A stretch of DNA of 64,000 nucleotides from Aureococcus anophagefferens (lineage: Eukaryota; Sar; Pelagophyceae; Pelagomonadales; Pelagomonadaceae). The notes under the pieces are model-generated. The model was given only the letters and a program-made list of their open reading frames with translations. It was not told where the DNA came from and did not search any database. Where the stretch lies: positions 1,525,506-1,589,505 of the forward strand of contig NW_008705568.1 of assembly GCF_000186865.1 (NCBI RefSeq), in the 5' to 3' direction. This document shows, in pieces, positions 9,458 through 19,520 of this stretch (its first letter is position 1; each line of letters begins with the position of its first letter). A program made the translations under genes and the position numbers.

Positions 9458-11974
9458 TTACGCCCCCGCTCGTCGCCGCGAGGTCCAGGGCACGCGCGGC
9501 GGCCCCGGCGTCGCCGTCTCCGCGGCGATGGCCGCGTTGAGCGCGTCGTTGAGCCGCAGGAGCAGCGCGCGGTTGCGGTCGCGGTAGCGCGGGTGCGCGA
9601 GGTTGACGAGCTCGTAGGGGTCGTCGAGCGTGTCGTAGGCGACGACGTCGTTGGCCTCGAAGAGCGCGTCCCACGTCTCCGGGAGCTGGTGGTCGCGGGG
9701 CGAGAAGAAGCGCCCGAACTTGTGGCGGCCCGTGACGACGCACTGGCCGAGGGCGCGCAGCTCGAGCGTCCGCGCCATGACGGTCACGGAGCGGCGCACG
9801 CAGCGCTGGGGCACCATGTTCGCGCGCCGCGCGTCCGAGATGACCTCCATGCCCGCGCGCATGCGAATCTCGCCGTCGAGCAGCGACCCGCCCGGCGTCG
9901 ACCCCTCGCCGTCGGACCCGCCCAAGCTCTCGCCCGACGACGACCGCCGCGTGTCCACGAGCATGGGCTGGGCCAGGGCCTCGGACGCGAGCGCGGCCGT
10001 GTCGACGACCCAGCCGCCGAGGTGGGGCTGCGGCGCGCCGGCCTGGGGCGACGACGCGTGGCGGCTCGCCGCGACGCGCCGGAAGAACTTGCCGTAGTCC
10101 AAACCGAACTGCACGAGCGCCGCGGACCGCCCGTGGCGCGGCGCGGCGCCGTCCAGAAACGGTTTCAGCGACGCGCCCGGGAGGTCCGCGGGGATTCGGA
10201 CGCCCGCGTAGTCCAAGATCGTCGGCAGCACGTCGACGGCCGAGACGACGTCGCCGACGGCCGCGCCCGGGGCGAGCGCCATGCCCGGCGCCCGAACCAA
10301 AAAGGGCGTCGACACGTTCTCGCGGTAGAGCACGTTGCCCTTCTGGCGGCACTGGTGCGCGCCGAGCATCTCGCCGTGGTCCGACCTGGGCAGGAAAAGG
10401 GTGATTCAAGTTCTCTTCAACATGAGTGTTCCGCGCGCGCGCGTTCCGGAAAAAGCATCCATGCTTCGAGACCGTTCCGAGAGATGATCGCTCGTCCAAA
10501 AATCAGCCGAAACGAGTGGAAAACGGCCGAGATCGGAGCCTTTGAAGTTGGGAATTTCGCTCTCTTTTCCTGCCCTGGGTCCGACGCGAAGACGACCACG
10601 ACGCCGCGGCCGTCGCGGCGCTCGAGGTCGTCGACGGCGTCGAGCACGGCCCCGAGCTGCGCGTCGCTGTCCCGCAGCGCGTTGAGGTAGTAGTCCAGGA
10701 AGCGCTCGTACTCCGCGTTCGACGCGAGGTGGCCGAAGCGCGCGTCGACGACCGCCTGGTGCCTGCGTGGAACTCAAATCTTCGACCCGACTTCAATGTG
10801 CGCGTGTGCGAAGGTTTCGACGCGAGCGCTTCCGCTGTGCTTCGAGAAGTCGACGAGAGCGATCGATCGGTCCAAAAATCAGCCGAATCGACTTCGATGT
10901 GACCGAGAGAGAGAGGTTTGAAGTTTGGTGGGGATCCCACAGACCAGTGGTTGATTTCCACACGGCCTGGTGCATGAGCACGGAGTTGGGCAACAACTCC
11001 TCGTGGTCCGCGTGGAGGCTCAGCGGCAGCGCGCGCCAGCGGCTGCCGTAGGGCTCCGGCAGGCCGTCGTCGTACTCGTCGGCCGCCGCCGGCTTGTCTT
11101 CGTCTCCGAAGTCGTCGCGTTCGCCGCCCGCCGCGAAGCCCTTGAGGTCGCGCGCGCGCGCGAAGGGCATCGTCTCCAGGAACAGGGGCCGGCGCCGCGT
11201 GCGCTCCTGGCCGTCGCCGGCCTCGTAGAACATGATGTCGTGCGGGTTGACGAAGTTGCAGGCGAGGAAGAGGGGCTCGGACGCCGGGCCCGCGCGGCCG
11301 AGCGCGGCCGCGGCCTCCTCCGCGGTGAGCGGGTCCTCCGCGTGGCCCTCGAGCGCCCAGCCGGGCAGGTCGCCGACGGACGCCCACGGCTCCGAGAACC
11401 CGTAGCGCTCCAGCGCTCCGGAAAAGTCGACGCCGAGCCAGGGGTGGGGCTTCTTCGCTTTCCGCGCCGCCGCCTCGTCGAGGAGCGCGCGGACCAAGCC
11501 CCGGCTCCGGTCGCCGTCCAAGAGCCGCGGGTCGTTGCGCGTCGCGTCGCGCTCGAACTTGGAAAACAACGTCTCGTCGAGGTGGAACTTGCCCGCGTAG
11601 CACGTCGCGTAGCCCGCGCGGCGCAGGTGGTGGCCCACCGTCTCGGCCTTGTCGCCGAGCGACGCGCAATTGTCGAAGACGCCCGTGTGCTGGAAGTGGC
11701 GCCCCGTGTAGAGCGTCGCGCGGCTCGGCGTGCAGGGGCTCGCCGCCGTGACGAAGTTGGCGAAGGACGCGCAGGCTTTCTTGAGGCGGCAGCGGTTCGG
11801 GAGCTCGGCGAGGGGGAAGGTCACGGGCAGCCGGTCCCAGGGCAGCTCCTGGTCCGTGACGATCAGGACGACGTGCGGCGGCCGCCGCCGGCGCCGCCGC
11901 CGGGCCCAGAGCCGGTACGCAACGTAGGCCGCGGCGGCCGCGGCGCCCGCGGCGACGAGGCCGCGGCGGCCCAT
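9458..11974 (-). CDS. Membrane-anchored type I sulfatase, two introner introns
   Basis: Exons 11974..10974, 10762..10586 and 10385..9458 give 701 residues. Splicing both introners (10763..10973 and 10386..10585) keeps the frame and rebuilds LMHQAVVDARFGHL and VFASDHGEMLGAHQ, the latter being the conserved sulfatase metal-site block. The formylglycine motif C-T-P-S-R starts at residue 81. HVVLIVTDQ (residues 34-42) supplies the N-terminal metal-binding strand. A hydrophobic segment (residues 5-20) followed by Arg-rich sequence suggests a type II membrane anchor. It should hydrolyse sulfate esters, probably on glycans, in the secretory path or at the surface. The start at 11974 is chosen at the anchor; 11980 is also possible. 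Confidence 0.88.
10386..10577 (+). mobile_element. Introner B1 (type B, 192 bp), sulfatase intron 2
   Basis: The ends are CTGGGCAGGAAAAG and the inverse of CAGGGCAGGAAAAG. The TSD GGTCCGAC is at 10378-10385 and 10578-10585, which is GTCGGACC in host sense, giving a GT donor. The intron is 10386..10585. The element is antisense to the host and its core contains CGTCCAAAAATCAGCCGAA. Confidence 0.95.
10763..10965 (+). mobile_element. Introner A2 (type A, 203 bp), sulfatase intron 1
   Basis: The left end is CTGCGTGGAACTCAA and the right end TTGATTTCCACACGG. The TSD CCTGGTGC is at 10755-10762 and 10966-10973, which is GCACCAGG in host sense. The donor is therefore GC and the acceptor CAG; the intron is 10763..10973. 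The element is antisense to the host. Confidence 0.93.
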
Positions 11975-12089
11975 ATGCATCGTATGCGCCGGAACCGTTG
12001 TTGAGGACAATGTTGACATGAGCTCTGTGTCGTGGCGCGCTCTCTGGACAGGGCTGCCCCGGCTCGAGGCGCGGATCCGGCCCGGCATC

Positions 12090-12461
12090 ATGGCTCACGC
12101 GAGCTCGTCGTCCTTCATCACCATCGACACGTCCGAGGCCGCGGAGGCCGCGGAGGCCGCGGCGGAGCTGCCCGAGCCGCTGACGCCGCCGGCGCGAGCC
12201 TGGGACGCGTCCTGGATCGCCCAAGTCTTCCGCGGGGACATCGTCGACGGCATGTCCGAGTCGCGCCGCCGGGGCTCCTGGCTCTGGAAGGAGGCGCCGG
12301 ACGGGACCTTCCGCGTCGACGACCCGGACGACGCGGCGCCCGCGCCGCCCGCAGAGCCGACGCCCGCGGAGCTCTCGCGCGAGGGCCTCGCGTCGCGGCT
12401 CCTCCGCTGCGGCTGCGTGCCCATCTGCGACCCCCGCGCCAAGGGGACGTTCAGCGTCTAA
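12090..12461 (+). CDS. Small unidentified protein
   Basis: A 123-residue protein from ATG at 12090; an in-frame upstream codon at 12018 is less likely. The N-terminus is Ser/Ala/Glu-rich (MAHASSSSFITI), and the middle has a Trp-rich block (ARAWDASWIAQVF, GSWLWKEAPDGTFRVDD). The end is Cys-rich (LLRCGCVPICDP). No signal peptide or membrane segment is seen. It lies divergent from the sulfatase and convergent with CAP, and no family is recognised. Confidence 0.55.
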   Translation: MAHASSSSFITIDTSEAAEAAEAAAELPEPLTPPARAWDASWIAQVFRGDIVDGMSESRRRGSWLWKEAPDGTFRVDDPDDAAPAPPAEPTPAELSREGLASRLLRCGCVPICDPRAKGTFSV

Positions 12462-12497
12462 CGTCTCACGTCGCGGGGCGGGGGGCGCGGCGGCGGC

Positions 12498-13913
12498 TCA
12501 GTGGGAGTAGAGGTCGGACACGTCCGTCGTGAGGCTGGGCTTGCCGTCCTTGAGGCAGGCCTTGTGCTGGAACTGCTCGGGGATGGGCGCCTCGACCATG
12601 TCGTCGTTGTCGTCGGGGAAGGAGACCTGCATGTCGCTGGACTTGGACGTGAGGAAGGACGTGATCGGGAGCGTGTCCTTGCTCAGGTACGTGAGGATGC
12701 CGTCGGTCTTGTCGATGGCGACGGAGGGGCAGGTGCCGCGGACCTGGACCTTCATGGACTTGGAGTTGACGACCTCGAAGGACGAGATGCACGAGTCGAA
12801 GACGACCTGGCACTTCGCGCACGCGTCCACCGTGACGGAGTTGCACTTGCCGTTGACGACGATCGTCGCCTCGTAGCACGCCACGACGTAGATCGTGAAC
12901 TTGTGGCCCTCGGCGGCGTCGAGGTCTACCGTGACGACGCCGCAGTCCTTGGTCTGGTTCTCGACGAGCCACTTCTTGCCCACGAGCGTCTTCTTCGGCT
13001 CGCCCTTGGTCACCGTCTGCTTCCGGGCCACGACCTTGGGCTTGGCCTTGGGCGCCGGCGCCGCGCCGCCGGCGTACTCCTTCTTGTAGGTCTTCTGGTC
13101 GTCCGTGACCTTGCGCAGGCCCTTGGACTGGAGGTCGTTCGCGCCCTGGAGCCCCGCGAGCGCCGCGCCCAAACCCGCCTTCGCGCCGCCGCCGGCCGCC
13201 GCCGGCGCCGCCGCGGGCGCGGCGGCCGTCTTCGGCGCCGGCGCGGGCGCGCCCGCGAAGGCCGCGAGGTCGCCGCCCTTGGGGTTGAACGTCACGCCGG
13301 CCATGTGGTGCTCCTTTACGTAGGGCATGAGCTCCTGGATGAGCTTCTTGAAGGTGTCGCAGAAAGCCGTCTGCGCCGGCGCCGTCTTCTTGTACTTGAC
13401 GCGGATCTTGTTCGCCCAGAAGTCCTGGCCGCCGATGTAGCTCTCGATGACGTCGCGCGGCGCCGGGACGACGACGAGCCAGCTCAGGCACTGGAGGCCC
13501 TCGGAGACGGTCTTCTGGTGGCACTCCCAGTCGCCGCGGCCCACGGCCTTGGACGCCTTGGCCATGGCCTCCTGCGCCGGCTTGAGCAGGGGCATGCAGT
13601 CCGCGGGGAAGTTCGCCGGTTTTTTCGACTGGGACGCGGCGACGAGGAACGCGCGCATCGCGGCCCAGCCCTCGGCGACGACGTCGCCGCAGGCCGCCGC
13701 CTCGGGCGACCCGAGGGCGCCGCAGGCCGCGACGAAGGGGTCGAGGTAGGCCGCGCAGTAGGCGTCGAAGGCCGCGATGGACGGCGCCTCGCCGCCGCCG
13801 CCGCCGCCGGCCGCCGGCGGCGCACCCGCCGCCGCGGCGACGCCGAGCTTCCCCTCGACGACGGCGAGGCGGCTCGCGAACGTGTCGAGGAGGCTCTGGA
13901 GCTCCGTGGTCAT
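12498..13913 (-). CDS. Adenylyl cyclase-associated protein (CAP/Srv2)
   Basis: An intact, intronless 471-residue protein. It has a short N-terminal coiled-coil start (MTTELQSLLDTFASRL), an N-terminal helical-folded domain (SIAAFDAYC ... FWANKIRVKYKK) and a Pro/Ala-rich linker. A WH2-like actin-binding segment (LRKVTDDQKTYK) precedes the C-terminal CARP beta-helix (GKKWLVENQTKD, CNSVTVDACAKCQVVFDSC), and the protein ends DLYSH. CAP recycles cofilin-bound ADP-actin in the cytoplasm. It diverges from the TrhO-like gene; the two starts are 116 bp apart. Confidence 0.93.
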   Translation of the reverse strand: MTTELQSLLDTFASRLAVVEGKLGVAAAAGAPPAAGGGGGGEAPSIAAFDAYCAAYLDPFVAACGALGSPEAAACGDVVAEGWAAMRAFLVAASQSKKPANFPADCMPLLKPAQEAMAKASKAVGRGDWECHQKTVSEGLQCLSWLVVVPAPRDVIESYIGGQDFWANKIRVKYKKTAPAQTAFCDTFKKLIQELMPYVKEHHMAGVTFNPKGGDLAAFAGAPAPAPKTAAAPAAAPAAAGGGAKAGLGAALAGLQGANDLQSKGLRKVTDDQKTYKKEYAGGAAPAPKAKPKVVARKQTVTKGEPKKTLVGKKWLVENQTKDCGVVTVDLDAAEGHKFTIYVVACYEATIVVNGKCNSVTVDACAKCQVVFDSCISSFEVVNSKSMKVQVRGTCPSVAIDKTDGILTYLSKDTLPITSFLTSKSSDMQVSFPDDNDDMVEAPIPEQFQHKACLKDGKPSLTTDVSDLYSH

Positions 13914-14029
13914 GGTCGAGAACGCGCGGCCAAAGCCGATGGTTGGGAGAAAGGCGCGCGGCTTGGAGGCGCGCTGCTTTGTGCCGGCAAAGTGCCACAG
14001 CTTCGGCGATCGCTCTCCGGGCCATCCGT

Positions 14030-16051
14030 ATGGCGGCCGTCGCCGACCTCGCCCAGGCGCGGTCGTCGGCCCATCGCGCCCTCCCGCCCGCGGAGGACCC
14101 CGGCGCGGTCAGCCTCCTCCTCTTCTACGCCTACCGGGAGCCCGCCTGGACCGACGCGGAGCACAAGAAGGCGCTGGCGGAGGTGCTGGCCATCGGGGCG
14201 CGCCACAAGATCACGGGCCGGGGCCGCTGCGCCCCCGAGGGCCTCAACTGCACGCTCACGGGCCGGGGCGGCGACGTGCGCAAATTCTGCGCGTCGCTAA
14301 GGGCCTGGGACGGCGCGCTCTTCGGCCCCGCGGACTTCAAGGTCACCGACGGCCTCGAGGAGAACCAGCGCTTCAAGGCGCTGACGATCCGGAAGACGGA
14401 GGAGCTCGTGGGCTACGGCCTCGCCAACGACCGCGCGCCGAAGCTGGCGACGAACTCCGCCAGGCACCTCGAGGCCGACGCGTACCACAAGGCCTTGGAG
14501 ACGCCGGGCGCCGTCGTCATCGACGTGCGGAACCAGTACGAGACGGAGATCGGCCGCATCGTGCCGCCGCCGGGCGGCGCGGAGCTCCTGGACCCCAAGA
14601 TCCGCAACTCGCACGAGTTCCCCCGGTGGCTGAACCTGCCGGAGACGAAGAAGAAACTCGCGGGCCGGTCCGTCCTCATGTACTGCACGGGGGGCATCCG
14701 CTGCGAGCGCGCGTCGGCCCTGCTCCACGACATGAACGCCGCGCCGACCTGCGAGAGCCAGGAGGACTGCGCGAACAAGGCCGCGGCCGCGGCGCTCCTC
14801 GAGGGCGCGGACCCGCCGAAGGAGATCTTGATGGTCCGCGGCGGCATCGAGCGCTACCTCCGCACGTTCCCGGAGGGCGGCTACTGGCGCGGCGCCAACT
14901 ACCTCTTCGACAAGCGCTTCGAGCAGCGGCCCGAGAAACAGGCCGACCGGCGGCCGCTCGGGAGCTGCGCCGCGTGCCTCGCGCCGTGCGACGAGTACCG
15001 CGGCAAGTTCGCGTGTGGAAAACAAATATTCAACCCGACTTCAATGTTCGTGTATTCGACGGTTTCGACGCGAGGCTTTCTGCCGTGCTTCGAGAACTCG
15101 ACGAAAGCAATCGATGCGTCCAAAAATCAGGCGAATCGACGTCGATTTGACCGAGATAGAGAGTTCTGAAGTTTGGTGGGGACCCCCCAAACCAGTGGTT
15201 GATTTCCACACAGGCAAGTTCGCGTGCGCGGCCAAGGACTGCCGCGTGCCCGTCGTCGTCTGCGCGGCCTGCCGCGACCCCGTCTTCGCCGACGCGGCCA
15301 AGCGGCCCGCGCTCGCGGCGAAGCTCCGGTGCCGCCTCTGCCGGGAGAACCACGCGGGCGCGCGCGCGACGCCTCTACCGGACTGCGTGTTGAAGGGCGG
15401 CGCCGACGACGTCGCCCGCAAGGCCGCGGCGAAGCGGCAGCGCGACGACCGGGCGACGGCCAAGGCCGCGCGGCCACCCGCGCGCTTCGTCTTCGTCGGG
15501 AATTTGCCCTTCACGGCGGAGCGGTCCGAGGTGCTCGACGCGCTGAGCCTCGACCGCGCGACGCCCCTGACCTGGCTCCTGGACCGGACGACCCGGCTGT
15601 TCTACGGCTCCGCGGTGATTACCTGCGCGGACGTCGCGGCGGCGTCCAAGGTCGTCGACGCCGCGGGCCGCCGGCCGCGGCGCGTCCGCGGCCGCAAGCT
15701 CCGCGTCAACTTCGGCGCCGGCGGCGGCGACGGCTGCGACGGCCCGCGGCCGCCCTGCGCGCGGCCGCGTCCGTTGTTTTTTTCCACGCATCGCCGTCCG
15801 AGAGGAAGAAGCTTTGGGCCGGGGCTTAGCCGCCCGGGGAACGATCGCGCCGCTCGGAGAGCCGGAGTCAAATACTCTCCGTCGGTCGTTTTACCGCGAA
15901 TGAAGACGTCGGCCGCGCACGATCGGACACGCCCCGCGGCCCCCGCCGCCGACCGCCCGCCCCGCCGCGGCCCACGCGCGCGCGCCCCGCAGGCGTCGCC
16001 GTCCTCGAGGCGCCGGCGGCCAAGCGCGCGAAGAAGGGGAACGCCGCGTGA
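14030..16051 (+). CDS. TrhO/TSTD2-type rhodanese fused to an RNA-recognition motif
   Basis: Inferred exons are 14030..15002, 15214..15768 and 15993..16051 (528 residues). The first part is a UPF0176/TrhO protein: an acylphosphatase-like N-terminal domain (SLLLFYAYREPAW) and a rhodanese domain with the signature YCTGGIRCERASALL, where Cys is the active site. Bacterial TrhO hydroxylates tRNA uridine-34. A Cys-rich zinc-like segment (CAACLAPC ... CRVPVVVCAAC) follows, then an RRM with FVFVGNLPF as RNP2. The first intron is introner A3. The second (GT at 15769, AG at 15992) is inferred from matching phase and a Lys-rich end (AAKRAKKGNAA); without it the frame reads low-complexity sequence to 16067. 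Confidence 0.8.
15011..15213 (+). mobile_element. Introner A3 (type A, 203 bp) in the TrhO-like gene
   Basis: The TSD GCAAGTTC is at 15003-15010 and 15214-15221. The intron is 15003..15213. The donor is GC in the context G|GCAAGT, which is the classic strong GC donor, and the acceptor is CACACAG. Splicing restores CDEYRGKFACAAKD. The element is in sense orientation. Confidence 0.95.
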
Positions 16052-16078
16052 GGCCGCGCGCACATAATGGTGTTGTTG

Positions 16079-17478
16079 TTACTTTGGCCGCGCCCGGTCG
16101 CGGACGACGATGGCCGCGGCGCGCGCGGACGCGAAGGTGCCGAGGAAGGACGACGTCGTGCAGTAGTCGCCGCAGAGGACGAGGTTCGCGGTGCCGTGGG
16201 GCACGCAGGGCGACGACGCGGAGACCGGGCTCTCGGGCGCGAGGGCTTCGGCCGGTCTCGCGACCTGGGCCACGTCCCAGGGAACGGTCTTCGTGTAAAC
16301 GACGCGGAGGCGCTCGTCGTCGCCGAGCGCGGCGAGCACGGCGGCGGCGTCGACGGGCGGCGCCGCGCCGCGCGCCGCGGGCCCGTGCGCGACGACGGCG
16401 GCCGCGCCGCGCGCGCGCGCGACGAGCTCGAGGCCCGGCGCGTCGAAGGCGTCGAGCTCCGCGCGGCCCCGGAAGATCGCGTCGAGCGCCGCCGTCGCCG
16501 CGCCGCCTGTGTGGAAATCAAATCTTCAACCCGACTTCAATGTGCGCGTATGCGACGGTTTCGACGCAAGCTTCTGCTGGGCTTCGAGAACTTGACGAGA
16601 GCAATCGATTCGTCCAAAAATCAGACGAATCGACGTCGATTTGACGGAGCTAGAGAGTTCTGAAGTTTGGTGGGGACCCCCCAAACCAGTGGTTGATTTG
16701 CACACAGCGCGCCGCCGGCGTCGTCGAAGAAGAAGGCCGCCGCCGTCCGCGCGTCGTAGGCGACGCCCGCGACGACGGCCCCCGCGGGCAGGCCGCCGGC
16801 CGCGCCGCCGATGGCCAGCGCGTCCGGCGCCGCGACGGCGACCACGACGGCGTCGAAGGTCTCCGCGACGCGCTCGCCCGCCGGCCGCTGCGTCGCCGAG
16901 ACGACGATGCCGCGGTCCGACACCGCGACGGCGTCGACGCGGCGGCCGAAGCGCACGTCCGCGGGCCGCGCGCGCGCGAGCACGTCTTCGAGGACGTCGG
17001 AGAGCGACGTCGCGGCGCGGTAGTGGCGCCAGAGGCCCGGCCAGTTGAGCCGCTCCTCGGTCCCGGCGAGCGCGCCGTCGTCCGCGGGGACGAGGAGCCC
17101 GGCGCGCGCGAGCCGGGACGCCTCAGCGAACGCGGCGATGGAGGCCTCGGCGCTCACGCCGTGGCCCGGCGCGGCGCGCGCGTCGCTCGGGTCGACGACC
17201 GAGAGCACCTGGCTCCCGAGGTCGACGGCGCGGCCGCCGTGGACCGCGCGCGCGCCGAATCGCCCCGCGCAGTAGGTCGCGCGCTCCCAGACGCTCAGGC
17301 GCAGCGTCGGGCCGCCGTCCTCGAAGCGCTTGCGCAGCTCCGACGCGCAGACGCAGCCGCCCAGCCCGGCGCCGACGACGAGCACGCGGAACTCGTCGTC
17401 TTGGTGGCGCGGCTGCTGCTGCGACCGCGCGGCCGCGGCGGAGCCGGCGAGCGGGAGCGCTGCGACCGCGCGCCGCAT
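16079..17478 (-). CDS. Renalase-like FAD-dependent oxidoreductase
   Basis: Exons 17478..16716 and 16506..16079 give 396 residues. An N-terminal hydrophobic, Ala-rich leader precedes the FAD dinucleotide fold VLVVGAGLGGCVCASELRKR. A Gly-Arg-rich block (YCAGRFGARAVHGGRAVDLG) follows, and the C-terminal FAD-contact segment is LVLCGDYCTTSSFLGTFAS. The arrangement matches the renalase/amine-oxidase-like family, which oxidises dihydronicotinamide isomers or amines. The substrate here is unknown. The leader suggests secretion or organelle import. The two exons join at FFDDAGGA-ATAALDAIF across introner A4. Confidence 0.8.
16507..16707 (+). mobile_element. Introner A4 (type A, 201 bp) in the renalase-like gene
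   Basis: The left end is CTGTGTGGAAATCAA and the right end TTGATTTGCACACAG. The TSD CGCGCCGC is at 16499-16506 and 16708-16715, which is GCGGCGCG in host sense, giving a GC donor. The intron is 16507..16715, phase 1. The element is antisense to the host. Confidence 0.93.
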
Positions 17479-17554
17479 TCAGCGGATGATCAGCGCTACC
17501 TCGTCATCGTCGCAGCTGAGCTCATCACACATCTCCGAGTCGGGTCACAGGCAA

Positions 17555-17607
17555 GTTGAACGTCAAGCAATCGACGCGGCACCAAATGGCATGTTGAACG
17601 TCAAGCA
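17555..17607 (+). repeat. 15-bp direct repeat downstream of the ASCC2-like gene
   Basis: GTTGAACGTCAAGCA occurs at 17555-17569 and 17593-17607, in the spacer between the renalase-like start and the ASCC2-like stop. Its function is unknown. Confidence 0.7.
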
Positions 17608-17612
17608 GGCTC

Positions 17613-19444
17613 TTAGTACATCGCCTTCTTGAGCGCGCGGTCCTTCCGGTGGTGGTTGGCGACGGCGGACTTGTTCTTGTTGTTCCGCTTGCGCTGGATG
17701 GCGACCTTCTTCGCGTCCGGCGGCGGCGCGGGCGCGGGGCCCGCGGCGGCGCCGTCCTCCGCGGCGGCGGCGGCCGCGGGCGCGAAGGCCGGCGCGGCGT
17801 GGTTGAGGTTGCGCTGCCCGGCCCAGTAGGCGTCCTCGGCCTCGTCGGCGCGCGCGACCCTGTTGGCCTTGCGGACCGCGTCCTGGTCGCCTGTGTGCAA
17901 ATCAACCAGTGAGCTGGGACGTCGGGGCCAAACTTGAGAATTCTCTAGCTCGGTCAAATCGAAGTCGATTCGGCTGATTTTTGGACGAATCGATTGCTCT
18001 CGTCGAGGTCTCGAAGCACAGCCGAAGAGCTTGCATCAAAATTGTCGCATACGCGCACATTGAAGTCGGGTTGAAGATTTGATTTGCACACAGCTGGTCG
18101 CCGAGCGCGGTCGCGGCGACGATGGGGTCGTCGGGGCCGTCGTAGCGGTCGTCGTAGTCGTCGTCGTAGAGGCCGCCGGCGAGGAGGCGGAGCTCCTCGG
18201 CCTCGCGGTCGTCGCGCTCGAGGCGCCGCGCGCGGGCCTTCTGCCGCGCCGCGAAGGCCGCGTCCGGCGGCGCCGGGGCCGAGCGGAGCGTCCGGGGCTT
18301 GGCGAGCGCGACGTCCGCGAGCTGGGGCGACAGGTGCGCGACCTCGGGCGGCGGCCGGCCGTCGAGGAGGCGCGAGACGACGGCGTTTGTGTCGAAGGCG
18401 AGCGCGGCGAGGCACGCGGCGACGTAGCCCTCGCCGAAGCCGTCGCCTAAAATCGCGCGGCACTCGGCGACCTTGGCCTTGAGCGCCGCGAGGGAGTCGT
18501 CCCGCGGGGCCGCCCGCGGCGGCGCCGCCGCGGGCGCCGCCGCGGGCGGCGGCGGCGGCGGCGGGGCAGNNNNNNNNNNNNNNNNNNNNNNNNNNNNNNN
18601 NNNNNNNNNNNNNNNNNNNNNNNNNNNNNNNNNNNNNNNNNNNNNNNNNNNNNNNNNNNNNNNNNNNNNNNNNNNNNNNNNNNNNNNNNNNNNNNNNNNN
18701 NNNNNNNNNNNNNNNNNNNNNNNNNNNNNNNNNNNNNNNNNNNNNNNNNNNNNNNNNNNNNNNNNNNNNNNNNNNNNNNNNNNNNNNNNNNNNNNNNNNN
18801 NNNNNNNNNNNNNNNNNNNNNNNNNNNNNNNNNNNNNNNNNNNNNNNNNNNNNNNNNNNNNNNNNNNNNNNNNNNNNNNNNNNNNNNNNNNNNNNNNNNN
18901 NNNNNNNNNNNNNNNNNNNNNNNNNNNNNNNNNNNNNNNNNNNNNNNNNNNNNNNNNNNNNNNNNNNNNNNNNNNNNNNNNNNNNNNNNNNNNNNNNNNN
19001 NNNNNNNNNNNNNNNNNNNNNNNNNNNNNNNNNNNNNNNNNNNNNNNNNNNNNNNNNNNNNNNNNNNNNNNNNNNNNNNNNNNNNNNNNNNNNTCGCTCT
19101 GAGGATCCCACGCGGCGCGCCAACTCGCGCGCGCGGCCGCCGAAGACCGCCGCGACGCCCAGGAGCCGCGCGGCGTCCGGCGGCGCGCCGCCGGGCGCGG
19201 CGCAGCGCGCGAAGACGCAGAGCGCGGCCTCGTCGAGGGCGCCGAGGCCCGCCGCGGCGCCGGGCCGCTCCCAGGGCCGCCGCCGGTAGGCGAGGTACGA
19301 GTCCAGCAGGCGCGCCTCGCCGGCGACGGCGGCGCCGAAGGACGCGTCGCTCTCGCGGAGCAGGCCGTCGAGGCGCGATACGAGCGGGGGTATCGCAGCG
19401 TCGCTGTCGTTGTCGCCCGGGAGGAAGGCGAGCGACGCGGCCAT
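17613..19444 (-). CDS. ASCC2-like protein with CUE domain, interrupted by a gap
   Basis: The N-terminal part starts at 19444 (MAASLAFLPGDNDSD) and reads about 117 residues before the gap. The part after the gap is Pro/Ala-rich, then has a CUE ubiquitin-binding domain (ECRAILGDGFGEGYVAACL ... VVSRLLDG). An acidic Tyr-Asp segment (LYDDDYDDRYDG) and a basic tail (NHHRKDRALKKAMY) follow. This order matches ASCC2, the ubiquitin-binding subunit of the ASC-1 complex in ribosome rescue and alkylation repair. The reading frames on the two sides of the gap differ, so the gap length is approximate or hides an intron. The last intron is introner A5, with the final exon 17890..17613. Confidence 0.75.
17891..18093 (-). 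mobile_element. Introner A5 (type A, 203 bp) in the ASCC2-like gene
   Basis: The TIRs are CTGTGTGCAAATCAA at both ends. The TSD CTGGTCGC is at 17883-17890 and 18094-18101, which is GCGACCAG in host sense, giving a GC donor. The intron is 17891..18101. The element is in the opposite plus-strand orientation to A1-A4, so it is sense to its host. Confidence 0.95.
18570..19093. other. Assembly gap (524 N)
   Basis: Unknown bases inside the ASCC2-like gene. The sequence on the left edge is a GCC/GGC-rich low-complexity tract encoding Pro/Ala, a likely cause of the break. Confidence 0.99.
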
Positions 19445-19520
19445 CGTCTGAGTGAGAGGTTCACCGTGCTTTGTTGCCTTCAAGAAACTGCGCAAACTTG
19501 CGAATGCCTCGACGCGTACG

